NCBI RefSeq assembly: GCF_028368935.1
Contig: NZ_JAQNDK010000007.1
Coordinates: 62,001-126,000 of the forward strand
Length of the DNA: 64,000 nt
Reading direction: 5' to 3'
Source: Sorangium aterium
Lineage (GTDB): Bacteria > Myxococcota_A > Polyangia > Polyangiales > Polyangiaceae
The notes under the pieces are model-generated. The model saw only the letters and a program-made list of their open reading frames with translations, was not told the DNA's origin and ran no database searches. The translations under genes were made by a program, and so were the position numbers. Positions 34,001 through 40,552 of this stretch are shown here, piece after piece (positions within the stretch are counted from its first letter, which is position 1; every line of letters starts with the position of its first letter).

Positions 34001-35059
34001 CAGGCCGTCGCGGCCGCGAGCAAGCTGGGCGGCTTCGACCGCGTGGAGCGGTGGATGGGCGAGGCGGTCGTCATGGCGGCCTCGCAAGGCGCGGAGAGCG
34101 CGAAGAGCACCTGTCTCTCCATGGGCGCCTCGACGCTGGCCTTCACCGGGCGGCTCGCGGTCGTCGACGCGCTCATCGCGGAGGTCGAGCGCGCCATGGG
34201 CGACGGGGCGTCGACAGGCGCCGGCACGGGGGCCGAGGTGGTTGCGGGGCTGCACCAGGCGCGCGCTTTCCGCGCCATGAGCGGGGGCGATCCCGGCGCC
34301 TGCGTCACCGGCCTGGAGGCCGCGCTCGTGGCGTACGAGCAGGTCGGCGACCGGCGCAACGCGTGCATCACCCGCGCGAACCTGGGCTATTCCTACGGGG
34401 AGCTCGGCGATTTCGGCGGCGCCGAGGCGGCGCTCCGCTCCGTGCTGGAGGCCACGGAGCGGATGGGTCTGCACGAGGTGGCGGCGGCGGCGCAGGCCAG
34501 CCTCGGGCAGGTCCTCGCCTACGGCGGCAAGCTCGCCGAGGCGCGCGCCGTCGAGGAGGCGGCCCTCGCATCGAGCCAGCGGCTGGGCGACCCGCGCGCC
34601 GAGGTGGTGTCGCGCTCGTACCTCGCGAAGATCGCCCTGCTCGCCGGCGATTTCGCGGGCGCGGAGCGCGAGGCGCGCCTCGCCGAGGCGCTGGACAGCG
34701 CGTCGCCGTTCCGCGTCGCGGCCACGGCGATCCGCGCCCGGGCGCTGATCGGGCTGGGGCGCGCCGTCGAGGCGCTCGCGGCCGCCGGCGAGGCCCTGGC
34801 AGCGCTCGAGTCGCTCGGCGGGATCGAGGAGGGTGAGTCGATGATCCGGCTGGTCCACGCGGAGGCGTTCTCTGCGGTCGGCGACGCGGACAGGGCCGCT
34901 GTCGCCATTTCATCGGCGCGCGACAAGCTGCTCGACCGGGCCGCCAGCGTCCGCGATCCCGAGTGGCGCAGGCGCTTTCTCTCCCACGTCCCGGACAACG
35001 CCCGCACACTGGAGCTGGCGGCGCAGTGGGTCGGAATGGGTCCGAACTGTCGGAACTGA
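31067..35059 (+). CDS. Ser/Thr kinase-AAA ATPase-TPR regulator
   Basis: A 1330-aa multidomain signalling protein. The kinase (about 15-285) has GSGGMGHVY, VALKVI, HRDLKPSN, DFGIAR and APEQ. Residues ~300-470 resemble the degenerate cyclase-like domain often placed before such ATPases. The STAND/AAA_16-type ATPase follows, with Walker A AAGMGKSRL and Walker B LLILEDLQWGD. The last ~450 residues are TPR-like helices. There is no membrane segment. This layout is frequent in myxobacteria. Start is GTG 31067 or ATG 31094 (MRVGEIVDERF). Confidence 0.9.
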   Translation: MISLDSRPLMRVGEIVDERFQIEGLAGSGGMGHVYRARDRRSGDTVALKVIRRADKGELSRFSYEVEALSALRVPGVVRYIAHGVAAGGKPYLVMEWLAGETLAERIARRALTPAESVDVVARIAETLGALHGQGVVHRDLKPSNLLLVEGRLDRAMVLDFGIARFRIDQQLTLPGTVLGTPEYMAPEQARGERRVDARADVFALGCVLFKCLTGRAAFQGAGALAVLVKVLLDEPPRLREVRPDLPDELDALVARMLAKQPDGRPRDGAAVAEELRAIDLSRAGAADGAHPAAPAPVLELTSSERRVTCLVLAHERSAPEEVTRSQEEEQARATGRAEELYALAERYQGQIELIDARSPLLVLTSAEAATDLAAQAARCALSLRGLLGGAQVSLVTGRAELTSRIPMGELIDRAVQLLPSRGEPGAVAAVRIDEVTAGLLGGRFETSSEGGARFLHGARDDLKVTSAPALLGKPMACFGRERELGVLGAELERSIDESTSGVLLVVAAAGMGKSRLRQEFLEKVSSRNARAADGARDGGGADLADGARVEVWVGQGDPMSSGSAFGLLSRALRSAMGIVDGEPLEERRRKVRARVERHPELDVGRVSAFLGELLGAPFPDDDIRVGAARRNRQLMGDQLRLSWEEFIRAECARQPVLLILEDLQWGDLPTLTMVEAALRSLRDLPFLVLGLARPEVHEAFPGLSQGRFGNQMMLPPLTRRASERLVRAALGDEASAELVATLVDRADGNPFYLEEQVRAVAAGHGADLPETVLAMVQARIEALDAEARRVLRAASVFGQAFWPSAVSALLGGAEVTRWLSELERREVVHRRGPGRLRGEVEYRFRHALVREAAYGMLTEADRRLGHALAGAWLEGAGEPDAMALAEHFERGAVPARAAAAYLRAAQHALEGNDLGAAIARAERGLECAPEPAVVGALRLVQAEAHVWRGDLALAEQRGTDAARHLAPGSAPWFAAVTQAVAAASKLGGFDRVERWMGEAVVMAASQGAESAKSTCLSMGASTLAFTGRLAVVDALIAEVERAMGDGASTGAGTGAEVVAGLHQARAFRAMSGGDPGACVTGLEAALVAYEQVGDRRNACITRANLGYSYGELGDFGGAEAALRSVLEATERMGLHEVAAAAQASLGQVLAYGGKLAEARAVEEAALASSQRLGDPRAEVVSRSYLAKIALLAGDFAGAEREARLAEALDSASPFRVAATAIRARALIGLGRAVEALAAAGEALAALESLGGIEEGESMIRLVHAEAFSAVGDADRAAVAISSARDKLLDRAASVRDPEWRRRFLSHVPDNARTLELAAQWVGMGPNCRN

Positions 35060-35070
35060 GCGTAGCTGAA

Positions 35071-35160
35071 CGGAATCTGGCGTAATCTGGCGTAACCGGG
35101 CGTAACCGGGCGTAACCGGGCGTAACCGGGCGTAATCTGGCGTAATCTGGCGTAACTACG
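35071..35160. repeat. 10-bp tandem array with symmetric variants
   Basis: Nine 10-bp units just after the kinase stop: a variant ending ATCTGG, one CGTAATCTGG, four CGTAACCGGG, two CGTAATCTGG, then a degenerate last copy. The two variant types are arranged nearly as a mirror around the central four. It lies in the spacer before the ANALS lipoprotein gene. Confidence 0.95.
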
Positions 35161-35348
35161 CGCCGTTTTGCTACGGGCGAATCTGCATCGAGCGTCAATT
35201 TAAGAGCTGACAGCCGCGGTGAATCACCGTACTCTAGCCTAGACGTGGAGAGTTCCCGGCTGTCGTTGTGCTGAACGACGCACCGGAGGGCGTGCTGCGA
35301 TCGGGGAGCGTGGGTGCTCCCCTTGGCTCGCTACCGAGGTCTCATCAC

Positions 35349-36194
35349 GTGAAAATCAAGGCTGTACTTGGATGCGCAGGTGTCCTTTTCGTGGCTACTG
35401 GCTGCATGGCGCCCGAGCTGGAGCTCGAAGCGCATGCTGAAGAGACAGAGGAGCTCGACACGAGCGCTGACGCGCTCGCGAGCGGCAATGCGCTGAGCGC
35501 CAATGCGCTGACGGCCAATGCGCTGAGCGCCAATGCGTTGAGCGCCAACGCGCTCAGCGCGAACGCGTTGGCCCCGGAGGCGGCCTCTGCGCTCACGGAT
35601 CCTGGCGAGCGGGGCGACCTCTTTCGGACGCTCGTGAAGTACACGGTCAGCTGCGCCCTCAAGGAGTCCCAGTCGTTCCGTTTCTCCTGGACCGACCGCG
35701 CGGGCGCGACCCACAAGGAGGTTTATCCCGGACATCTCGGCCTCGCGCCCCGGTGGGACCGGCGCCCGCTCGATAAGGAGGGCAAGCAGATGGTCTCCGC
35801 GTGCCTCGCCGCCCACACGAACCGTTATGGCGTCTCGGTCCTTGTCTCGATGCGCTCCCGACAGACCCCGCTCTGCCACGAGGTCGAGGACGATGAGCTC
35901 GACGAGTACCCTCATGTCGAAGGGGCCTTCTGGGGGAACCTCTTCACGAAGACGCCGTACCTGCGCGCCTGCTACAACACCGCGAACGTCGATGTCTCGC
36001 GCTCGGCGAAGCGCGACTGCGCCGCCGGGCACGTCAATGCGGACGGGGAGATCGAGGGCTGCGGGATGATCGAGATCGTCGGGAGCTGCAAGGAGTCCTG
36101 CGGCAAGCTCGACCGCTCCGGGGAGTATTACAAAAGCTGCGATGATCCCGAGCTGGGCAAGACGCGCTACATCATCACCACCGCGCTGCGGTGA
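35349..36194 (+). CDS. Lipoprotein with ANALS pentapeptide repeats
   Basis: A 281-aa predicted lipoprotein starting at GTG 35349 (VKIKAVLGCAG) with lipobox ATGC. After an acidic stretch, seven ANALS/ANALT-type pentads (about residues 42-73) form a low-complexity segment. The remaining ~200 residues contain about ten cysteines and no family I recognise. The longer frame from 35268 would bury the signal peptide. Its role is unknown; export to the envelope is likely. Confidence 0.7.
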   Translation: MKIKAVLGCAGVLFVATGCMAPELELEAHAEETEELDTSADALASGNALSANALTANALSANALSANALSANALAPEAASALTDPGERGDLFRTLVKYTVSCALKESQSFRFSWTDRAGATHKEVYPGHLGLAPRWDRRPLDKEGKQMVSACLAAHTNRYGVSVLVSMRSRQTPLCHEVEDDELDEYPHVEGAFWGNLFTKTPYLRACYNTANVDVSRSAKRDCAAGHVNADGEIEGCGMIEIVGSCKESCGKLDRSGEYYKSCDDPELGKTRYIITTALR

Positions 36195-36334
36195 CTCTCG
36201 CCATCCTGAGCAGAGGGGCCGCCGGTCATCTTCTCCCGCAGCAGCCCTGATCGGAGCCGAGCGAGCGCTCCTCCCTCCTTGGCCTCCTTGGCCTCCTTGG
36301 CGCGGGCGGCGTCGTCGGGCGAAGATGCGCGGCC

Positions 36335-37237
36335 ATGGAGATGCATCAGGTCCGGTATTTCCTTGCGGTGACCGAGACCCGCAGTTTCACGCGCGCGGCC
36401 GAGCGGTGCGCGGTCTCGCAGCCCGCGCTCACGGCCGCCATCAAGAAGCTCGAGGAGGAGCTGGGCGGGCCGCTCGTCCTGCGCGAGCGCGGCGGCGCCA
36501 AGCTCACGGCGCTGGGGCAGCGCGTGCTGCCGCGGCTCCAGCGGCTGCGGGACGAGATGCAGGCCGTCCAGGTGATCGCGGACAACCACCGGCGCCTCAA
36601 GCAGGTGCCGCTCCGGGTGGGCATCCTCTGCACCATCGGGCCGGCGCGGCTCGCCGGCTCGCTGGCGGCGTTCCGCGCGGAGGCGCCGGGGGTGGAGCTG
36701 GAGATCGCGGTGGCCGTGCAGGGCGAGCTCCTGCGGCGGCTGGAGGAGGCCGAGGTCGACGTCATCGTCTCGAACCTCGGTGACGCCGTTCCGGACTGGT
36801 GCGTGGTGGCGCCCCTCTACGAGGAGCGCTACGTCGTGGTCCTCCCGCCCGGCCATCGCCTGGCCGCGCGCGAGGGCCTGCGGCTCGAGGATCTGGACGG
36901 CGAGCCCTACCTCGATCGGCTCGCCTGCGAGATGCGCGAGCAGGTGACGGGCGCGTGCGCCGCGCGGCGCGTGGACCTGTACGCGGCGTACCGGACCGAT
37001 CGAGAGGACTGGGTCCAGAGCCTGGTGCACGCGGGGCTGGGTTTTGCGTTCATGCCCGAGCACTCGGTGCTGGTGACGGGCGCGTCGCAGCGCCCGCTCG
37101 TCGACCCGGCCCTCCGGCGCACCGTCGCGCTTGTGCGCTCGGGCGATCGCACGCTGGCGCCGGGCTTGCAGCTCTTCTGGGACGCGCTGCTCTCGCGCGC
37201 TGCCCGGGCGCGGCCGGTCACCCCTTCGCGGCGATGA
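36335..37237 (+). CDS. LysR-family transcriptional regulator
   Basis: A 300-aa regulator. The helix-turn-helix MHQVRYFLAVTETRSFTRAAERCAVSQPALTAAIKKLEEELG is followed by an effector domain with LRVGILCTIGPARLAGSL and VVLPPGHRLA, close to CynR/OxyR-like proteins. It converges on, and overlaps by 20 bp, the monooxygenase gene. Its target is not evident. Confidence 0.92.
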   Translation: MEMHQVRYFLAVTETRSFTRAAERCAVSQPALTAAIKKLEEELGGPLVLRERGGAKLTALGQRVLPRLQRLRDEMQAVQVIADNHRRLKQVPLRVGILCTIGPARLAGSLAAFRAEAPGVELEIAVAVQGELLRRLEEAEVDVIVSNLGDAVPDWCVVAPLYEERYVVVLPPGHRLAAREGLRLEDLDGEPYLDRLACEMREQVTGACAARRVDLYAAYRTDREDWVQSLVHAGLGFAFMPEHSVLVTGASQRPLVDPALRRTVALVRSGDRTLAPGLQLFWDALLSRAARARPVTPSRR

Positions 37238-37535
37238 TGTCCACGTGCTCGATGACGGGCGGTGTGGCGAGCAGCTCCGGCGCCTTTGCCATGAGCGCGG
37301 CCGCGATGCGGCCCGCGAGGTGCTCCTTGCGCCCCACCTCGTCCGCGAAGGTATCGAAGATGCCGAACGTCGACGGCCCGATGCGCAGCGCGAACCAGTG
37401 AACCGTCCGCGGCTCCTCGGCGGCGAGGCCGACGGCGGAGCGGAGGAGGGCCTCGACCTCGGCCTCCTTGCCGGGCTTGGCCTCGATGCGGGCCAGGAGG
37501 GAGAGGGTCACGGCGGTCGGGGAAGCAGCGGTCAT
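37218..37535 (-). CDS. Antibiotic biosynthesis monooxygenase (ABM/YgiN) family protein
   Basis: A 105-aa ferredoxin-like-fold protein: VTLSLLARIEAKPGKEAEVEALLRS, then EPRTVHWFALRIGPSTFGIFDTFADE. This is the ABM dimeric alpha-beta barrel pattern. The ATG at 37535 has GAAGAGGAGG upstream. Family members include quinone monooxygenases. It overlaps tail-to-tail with the LysR gene. Confidence 0.85.
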   Translation of the reverse strand: MTAASPTAVTLSLLARIEAKPGKEAEVEALLRSAVGLAAEEPRTVHWFALRIGPSTFGIFDTFADEVGRKEHLAGRIAAALMAKAPELLATPPVIEHVDIIAAKG

Positions 37536-37937
37536 GGGATCCTCCTCTTCGGCGGCGCACGGCGCGCCGCGCTTCGGTGAGTAGAGTTGTAACGACGCGC
37601 GTCCGGGCGACCATTCGTTGTTCTGAATGGATCCATCAGCGCCGTGGATGGGCGCTTTCCGAGCTCCCGCGGCGGCCACCCCCTGCTGGACTGCCGCCGA
37701 GCGAGTCCCGACCAGTGTGGCGCAGTACTCAGTTTCGAGAATAGCGGCGAATCGGGAACGATCGACGGACGACCGCGGTGCAGCGGGCCGAGGTGCTGGG
37801 TTATCTGGGGCTCTGCGCGCTGGAGCCGGGCAAGCACCGGGAGGCCGCCGAGCACCTCGGGCAGGACGCCGTCCTGAATCGCGCGCTCCTCGACAGGTTC
37901 ACGCGTGCGTTCAACCGGGCGGCCGAACGCGTCGGGA
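37536..37937. other. Decayed spacer with possible TPR-protein remnant
   Basis: No intact gene. One frame at about 37778-37900 reads AEVLGYLGLCALEPGKHREAAEHL, which looks like a single TPR unit of a larger lost protein. It runs into unrelated sequence, so it is at best a remnant. Confidence 0.3.
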
Positions 37938-38084
37938 GGATCCACGTGGCGGCGTCTGCTCGATCGCCTTGGCGAGGACGGCATCTCAAACCCCGAGGCC
38001 CTTCTCTTCTGGGGAGCCATCGACGATCCGACGTTCGAGCGCCCCGCTCAACCCGCTCTCGAACAGCGTCAGGGTATCGAGTGA
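37938..38084 (+). pseudogene. Possible antitoxin remnant upstream of vapC
   Basis: One frame reads WRRLLDRLGEDGISNPEAL, then AIDDPTFERP and QRQGIE before a TGA that overlaps the vapC GTG (GTGA). This overlap is typical of toxin-antitoxin pairs, but the frame has no good start codon and the N-terminus is missing, so it is called a remnant. Confidence 0.35.
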
Positions 38085-38490
38085 GGTACCTCCTCGACAC
38101 CAACACGGTGATTGGGATCCTGCGCGCGAAGCACATTGGAATGCTCACTCGTTATGTGGCGGTGGCGCGCGCCTCCGTCTGTACGTGCAGCGTGATAAAG
38201 GCCGAACTGTTTTAAGGAGCGCTCAAGAGCGCGAAAGTCACGCAAAACCGCTCCGCTCCGCACAGGATGGTTTTCTGCGAGAGCTCGTCTCGTTCGATTT
38301 TGACGATCTCGCAGCCGAACACGATGCGCGCATCCGCTCCGATCTCGAAGGCGATGGTCAACCTATCGGGAGCATGGACCTTCTCATCGCCTCCATCGCG
38401 CTCGCGAATGGGCTGATCCTCGTCACCCATAATGTTCGGGAGTTCTCGCGCGTGAAAGGCCTGCCGCTCGAAGACTGGGAATCGTCGTGA
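38081..38490 (+). pseudogene. VapC-like PIN-domain toxin, inactivated
   Basis: The frame starts at GTG 38081 with RYLLDTNTVIGILRAKHIG and runs through a VIKAELF segment, then hits TAA at about 38213 where related proteins have Tyr-Gly-Ala-Leu-Lys; the bases after the stop still encode GALKSAK. Further on the reading frame shifts, and the rest of a PIN domain resumes: LRELVSFDFDDLAAEHDARI, MDLLIASIALANGLILVTHN and EFSRVKGL, to the stop at 38490. The acidic PIN residues (D in LLDTN, E in KAEL, D in EHDARIRSDLE and MDLLIA) remain recognisable. One nonsense change and one frameshift make it non-functional unless suppressed. Confidence 0.8.
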
Positions 38491-38864
38491 CCGACGCGCC
38501 CGCAGGGCGGAGTGTTCCGGCATCGAGGGCGCGGGGCAGGCGCCATCCTCCGCCTCCCGCCTTCACCCCGCGACGCCCGCCCGTCCCGCTTCGGCTTGCT
38601 GCGTTGCCAGCACGACAAGACAGGCGATGAGTCTCTCGGCCAGTTCCCCTGGCGTGAATCATCGATCGATGGGGGAGCGGCTCCACGGACCTTCGGCTCG
38701 CTGGAGCGATGTCGTGACACGGGCATCGATCCCGGCATGATGCCGTCTCGGGCGGAGACGGCATGACCCTGCGATCCGCGCTCGGAGATTTCGGCTCGAC
38801 GGCGCCGGGGTCGAGGTTATCGTGCGACCCCGCAGCGCAATCGGGCCGACCCGCGGAGGGGAAG
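38491..38864. other. Gene-free spacer
   Basis: About 370 bp between the vapC remnant and the MbtH-like gene. Open frames here lack domain content. A GGAGGGGA ribosome-binding site for the next gene lies at its right end. Confidence 0.5.
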
Positions 38865-39104
38865 ATGAACCAGGAAGAGCGGCAGGACGCAGCCACCTAT
38901 CGCGTCGTCGTCGATCACGAGAAGCAGTACACCGTCTGCCCTGTCGAGCGCGCGATCCCGCGCGGGTCGCGGGAGGCCGGCAAGCAGGGATCCATCATGG
39001 AGTGCCTCGCTTATATCGAGCAGGCATGGGAGCGCCTGCGCGCCCCTGCGGAGGGATGCGCCCCGGCAGAGGTCGCCCGAGCGCGCGCGGAGTGGCTATC
39101 CTGA
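38865..39104 (+). CDS. Divergent MbtH-like protein
   Basis: A 79-aa protein. YRVVVDHEKQYTVCP, VERAIPRG, and EAGKQGSIMECLAYIEQAWERL align with MbtH proteins, the small partners that activate adenylation domains of nonribosomal peptide synthetases. It lacks two of the conserved tryptophans (WP reads CP and GW reads GS); only the last Trp remains. The usual MRP-SLR end is replaced. There is no synthetase in this window. The ATG at 38865 has a GGAGGGGA site upstream. Confidence 0.7.
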   Translation: MNQEERQDAATYRVVVDHEKQYTVCPVERAIPRGSREAGKQGSIMECLAYIEQAWERLRAPAEGCAPAEVARARAEWLS

Positions 39105-39217
39105 CGCCGCCATGAGGCAAGGATGGCGGCGACGACGAGGTGGAGCGGGCGCGAGGGCGTCCCTCCGCTCATGTCGACCGAGGCGCCGGGATCCCTCCAC
39201 GCGGGCGTGGATCTGCG

Positions 39218-40072
39218 TCACGGCGCGATGAGCCCGCTCTGCGTCTCGAGCGGATCGATCCCCCGCAGCACCGCGGCGCCGTGCGGTCCGGCGCGGCGAC
39301 AGGCTTCCTCGACCGAGAGGCCGTGGGCGAGATAGAAGGTGAGCGCCCCGGCGAAGCTGTCGCCTGCGCCGTACTCGCCGAGGACGCGGTCCGGTGCGGG
39401 CGGCGCGTCGACCAGCGCGGCGCCCCCCGGGCGGAGGACGCGGACGGGGCGCGGCCCGTCGGTGAGCACCAGCGCGCCGGGGCAGGGGTCGTACGCGTCG
39501 AGCGGGGCGTTCTCGCGCGGATCGGAGGCGCTGCCGATGACCACGTCGGGCGCGATCGCCGCCGCCCGGAGCGCCGCGCCCCGGCGGGCCGTCACCACGA
39601 GGCGGCGCGCCGCCCGGGCGAGGCGCAGGCTCTCGGGGTCGGCGCCGGTGAAGTAGACGGCGTCGCAGCCGGCGAGGATCGACCACGGGAGCGGATCGGT
39701 CGCGGCGGGCTGGAGCGGGGCCCCGGTGACGATGATGGTGCGACGGCCCTCGGCGTCCACGACGACGACCACGCGCGGGTGGTCCACGGCGCGCGCGGCC
39801 GCGTGGACCTGCACGCGCCCCGGCGCGACGCGGATGCGCTCCTCGACGGCGCGCGCCGCCGCGTCGTGCCCGAGCGCGGTGAAGAGGTGGATCTCGGCGT
39901 CGCTCCGGCAGAGCTGAGCGAAGGCGAGGCCGCCGCCCCCGCCGGGCAGGAAGCGCGCGTCGAGCAGGTGAACGATGTCGCCCGGCTGAGGGACGCCCTC
40001 GGTGCGGCCGAGCGTCACGTGCTCGACGTGCCCCACGACGGCGATGCGCGGCGCTGCCATGCCGCTCGACAT
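39218..40072 (-). CDS. PfkB-family sugar kinase
   Basis: A 284-aa ribokinase-like kinase. The N-terminal IAVVGHVEHVTLGR, central GGGGGLAFAQL, and the C-terminal GEYGAGDSFAGAL (anion hole and catalytic Asp) define the PfkB family. Start is ATG 40072 or 40060. The frame continues far upstream but as shadow sequence. The sugar substrate is not evident. A strong inverted repeat lies about 75 bp upstream of its start. Confidence 0.85.
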   Translation of the reverse strand: MSSGMAAPRIAVVGHVEHVTLGRTEGVPQPGDIVHLLDARFLPGGGGGLAFAQLCRSDAEIHLFTALGHDAAARAVEERIRVAPGRVQVHAAARAVDHPRVVVVVDAEGRRTIIVTGAPLQPAATDPLPWSILAGCDAVYFTGADPESLRLARAARRLVVTARRGAALRAAAIAPDVVIGSASDPRENAPLDAYDPCPGALVLTDGPRPVRVLRPGGAALVDAPPAPDRVLGEYGAGDSFAGALTFYLAHGLSVEEACRRAGPHGAAVLRGIDPLETQSGLIAP

Positions 40073-40147
40073 AGCACGGCGGTGACGCGCCGCGCGAGCG
40101 CCTCCTGGTCGTCGCCCGGCCGGGGCATGCGCGCCTCCCCAGCCCCC

Positions 40148-40201
40148 CGCGCCGCCGGCCATGCCCTGCGGCGCCCCTCGCCGGGCATGGCCGGCGGCGC
40201 G
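40148..40201. repeat. 19-bp perfect inverted repeat
   Basis: A 19-bp arm at 40148-40166 starting CGCGCCGCCGGCC is matched exactly by its complement at 40183-40201, with a 16-nt loop. It lies upstream of the leftward PfkB gene and of the rightward M23 gene. There is no T-run on either side, so it is not a classic terminator; it could be an RNA structure or a mobile repeat. Confidence 0.85.
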
Positions 40202-40552
40202 CGCGGGAAAAGAGGATCGGTGTCTGTCAGAAGACGGGCGGCCGCGGCGTAGGAACGGGGGTGGCCGGAGAGCCACACCTGATCCGCGTCGCAGCGCGCT
40301 CCTGCGCGCCGGTGCCAGCCGCCGTCGCGCGCTGGCGAACGGAGACGCACGCGCGACGGCCGCGCGACCCGCGACCCGCGACCCGCGACGGAGCGCTGGC
40401 CGAAGGGCTTCGTCTGCCCAGCTTCTCATCAACGATCCATGTCCAGAGGAGATCAACACCGTGCTTACTCACGCATTCGACAGATCCATCCGGTACCCTG
40501 CGCCACGCCCCGCCGCCGCGCTCGTCGCGGGCCGCGGGAGGACGGGCGCATC
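40202..40552. other. Gene-free spacer before the M23 gene
   Basis: About 350 bp with no gene. It contains a GCGACCC microsatellite (three units plus five bases, 40364-40389), related to the one at 10031. Confidence 0.5.

Noticed and set aside
31082-34858. Very long minus-strand ORF (1258 codons) opposite the kinase-ATPase gene
   Set aside because: Arg/Ala/His-rich shadow of a GC-rich coding strand; the plus strand carries all kinase, Walker and TPR motifs.
35071-35160. CRISPR array
   Set aside because: The 10-bp units have no spacers and no cas genes are near. No CRISPR array was seen anywhere in the window.
36271-36302. CCTTGGCCT tandem triplet before the second LysR gene
   Set aside because: A short low-complexity run with no symmetry or conservation evidence.
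37627-38080. Long frame upstream of vapC as one real gene
   Set aside because: It joins unrelated segments; only the last part is the shifted vapC frame.
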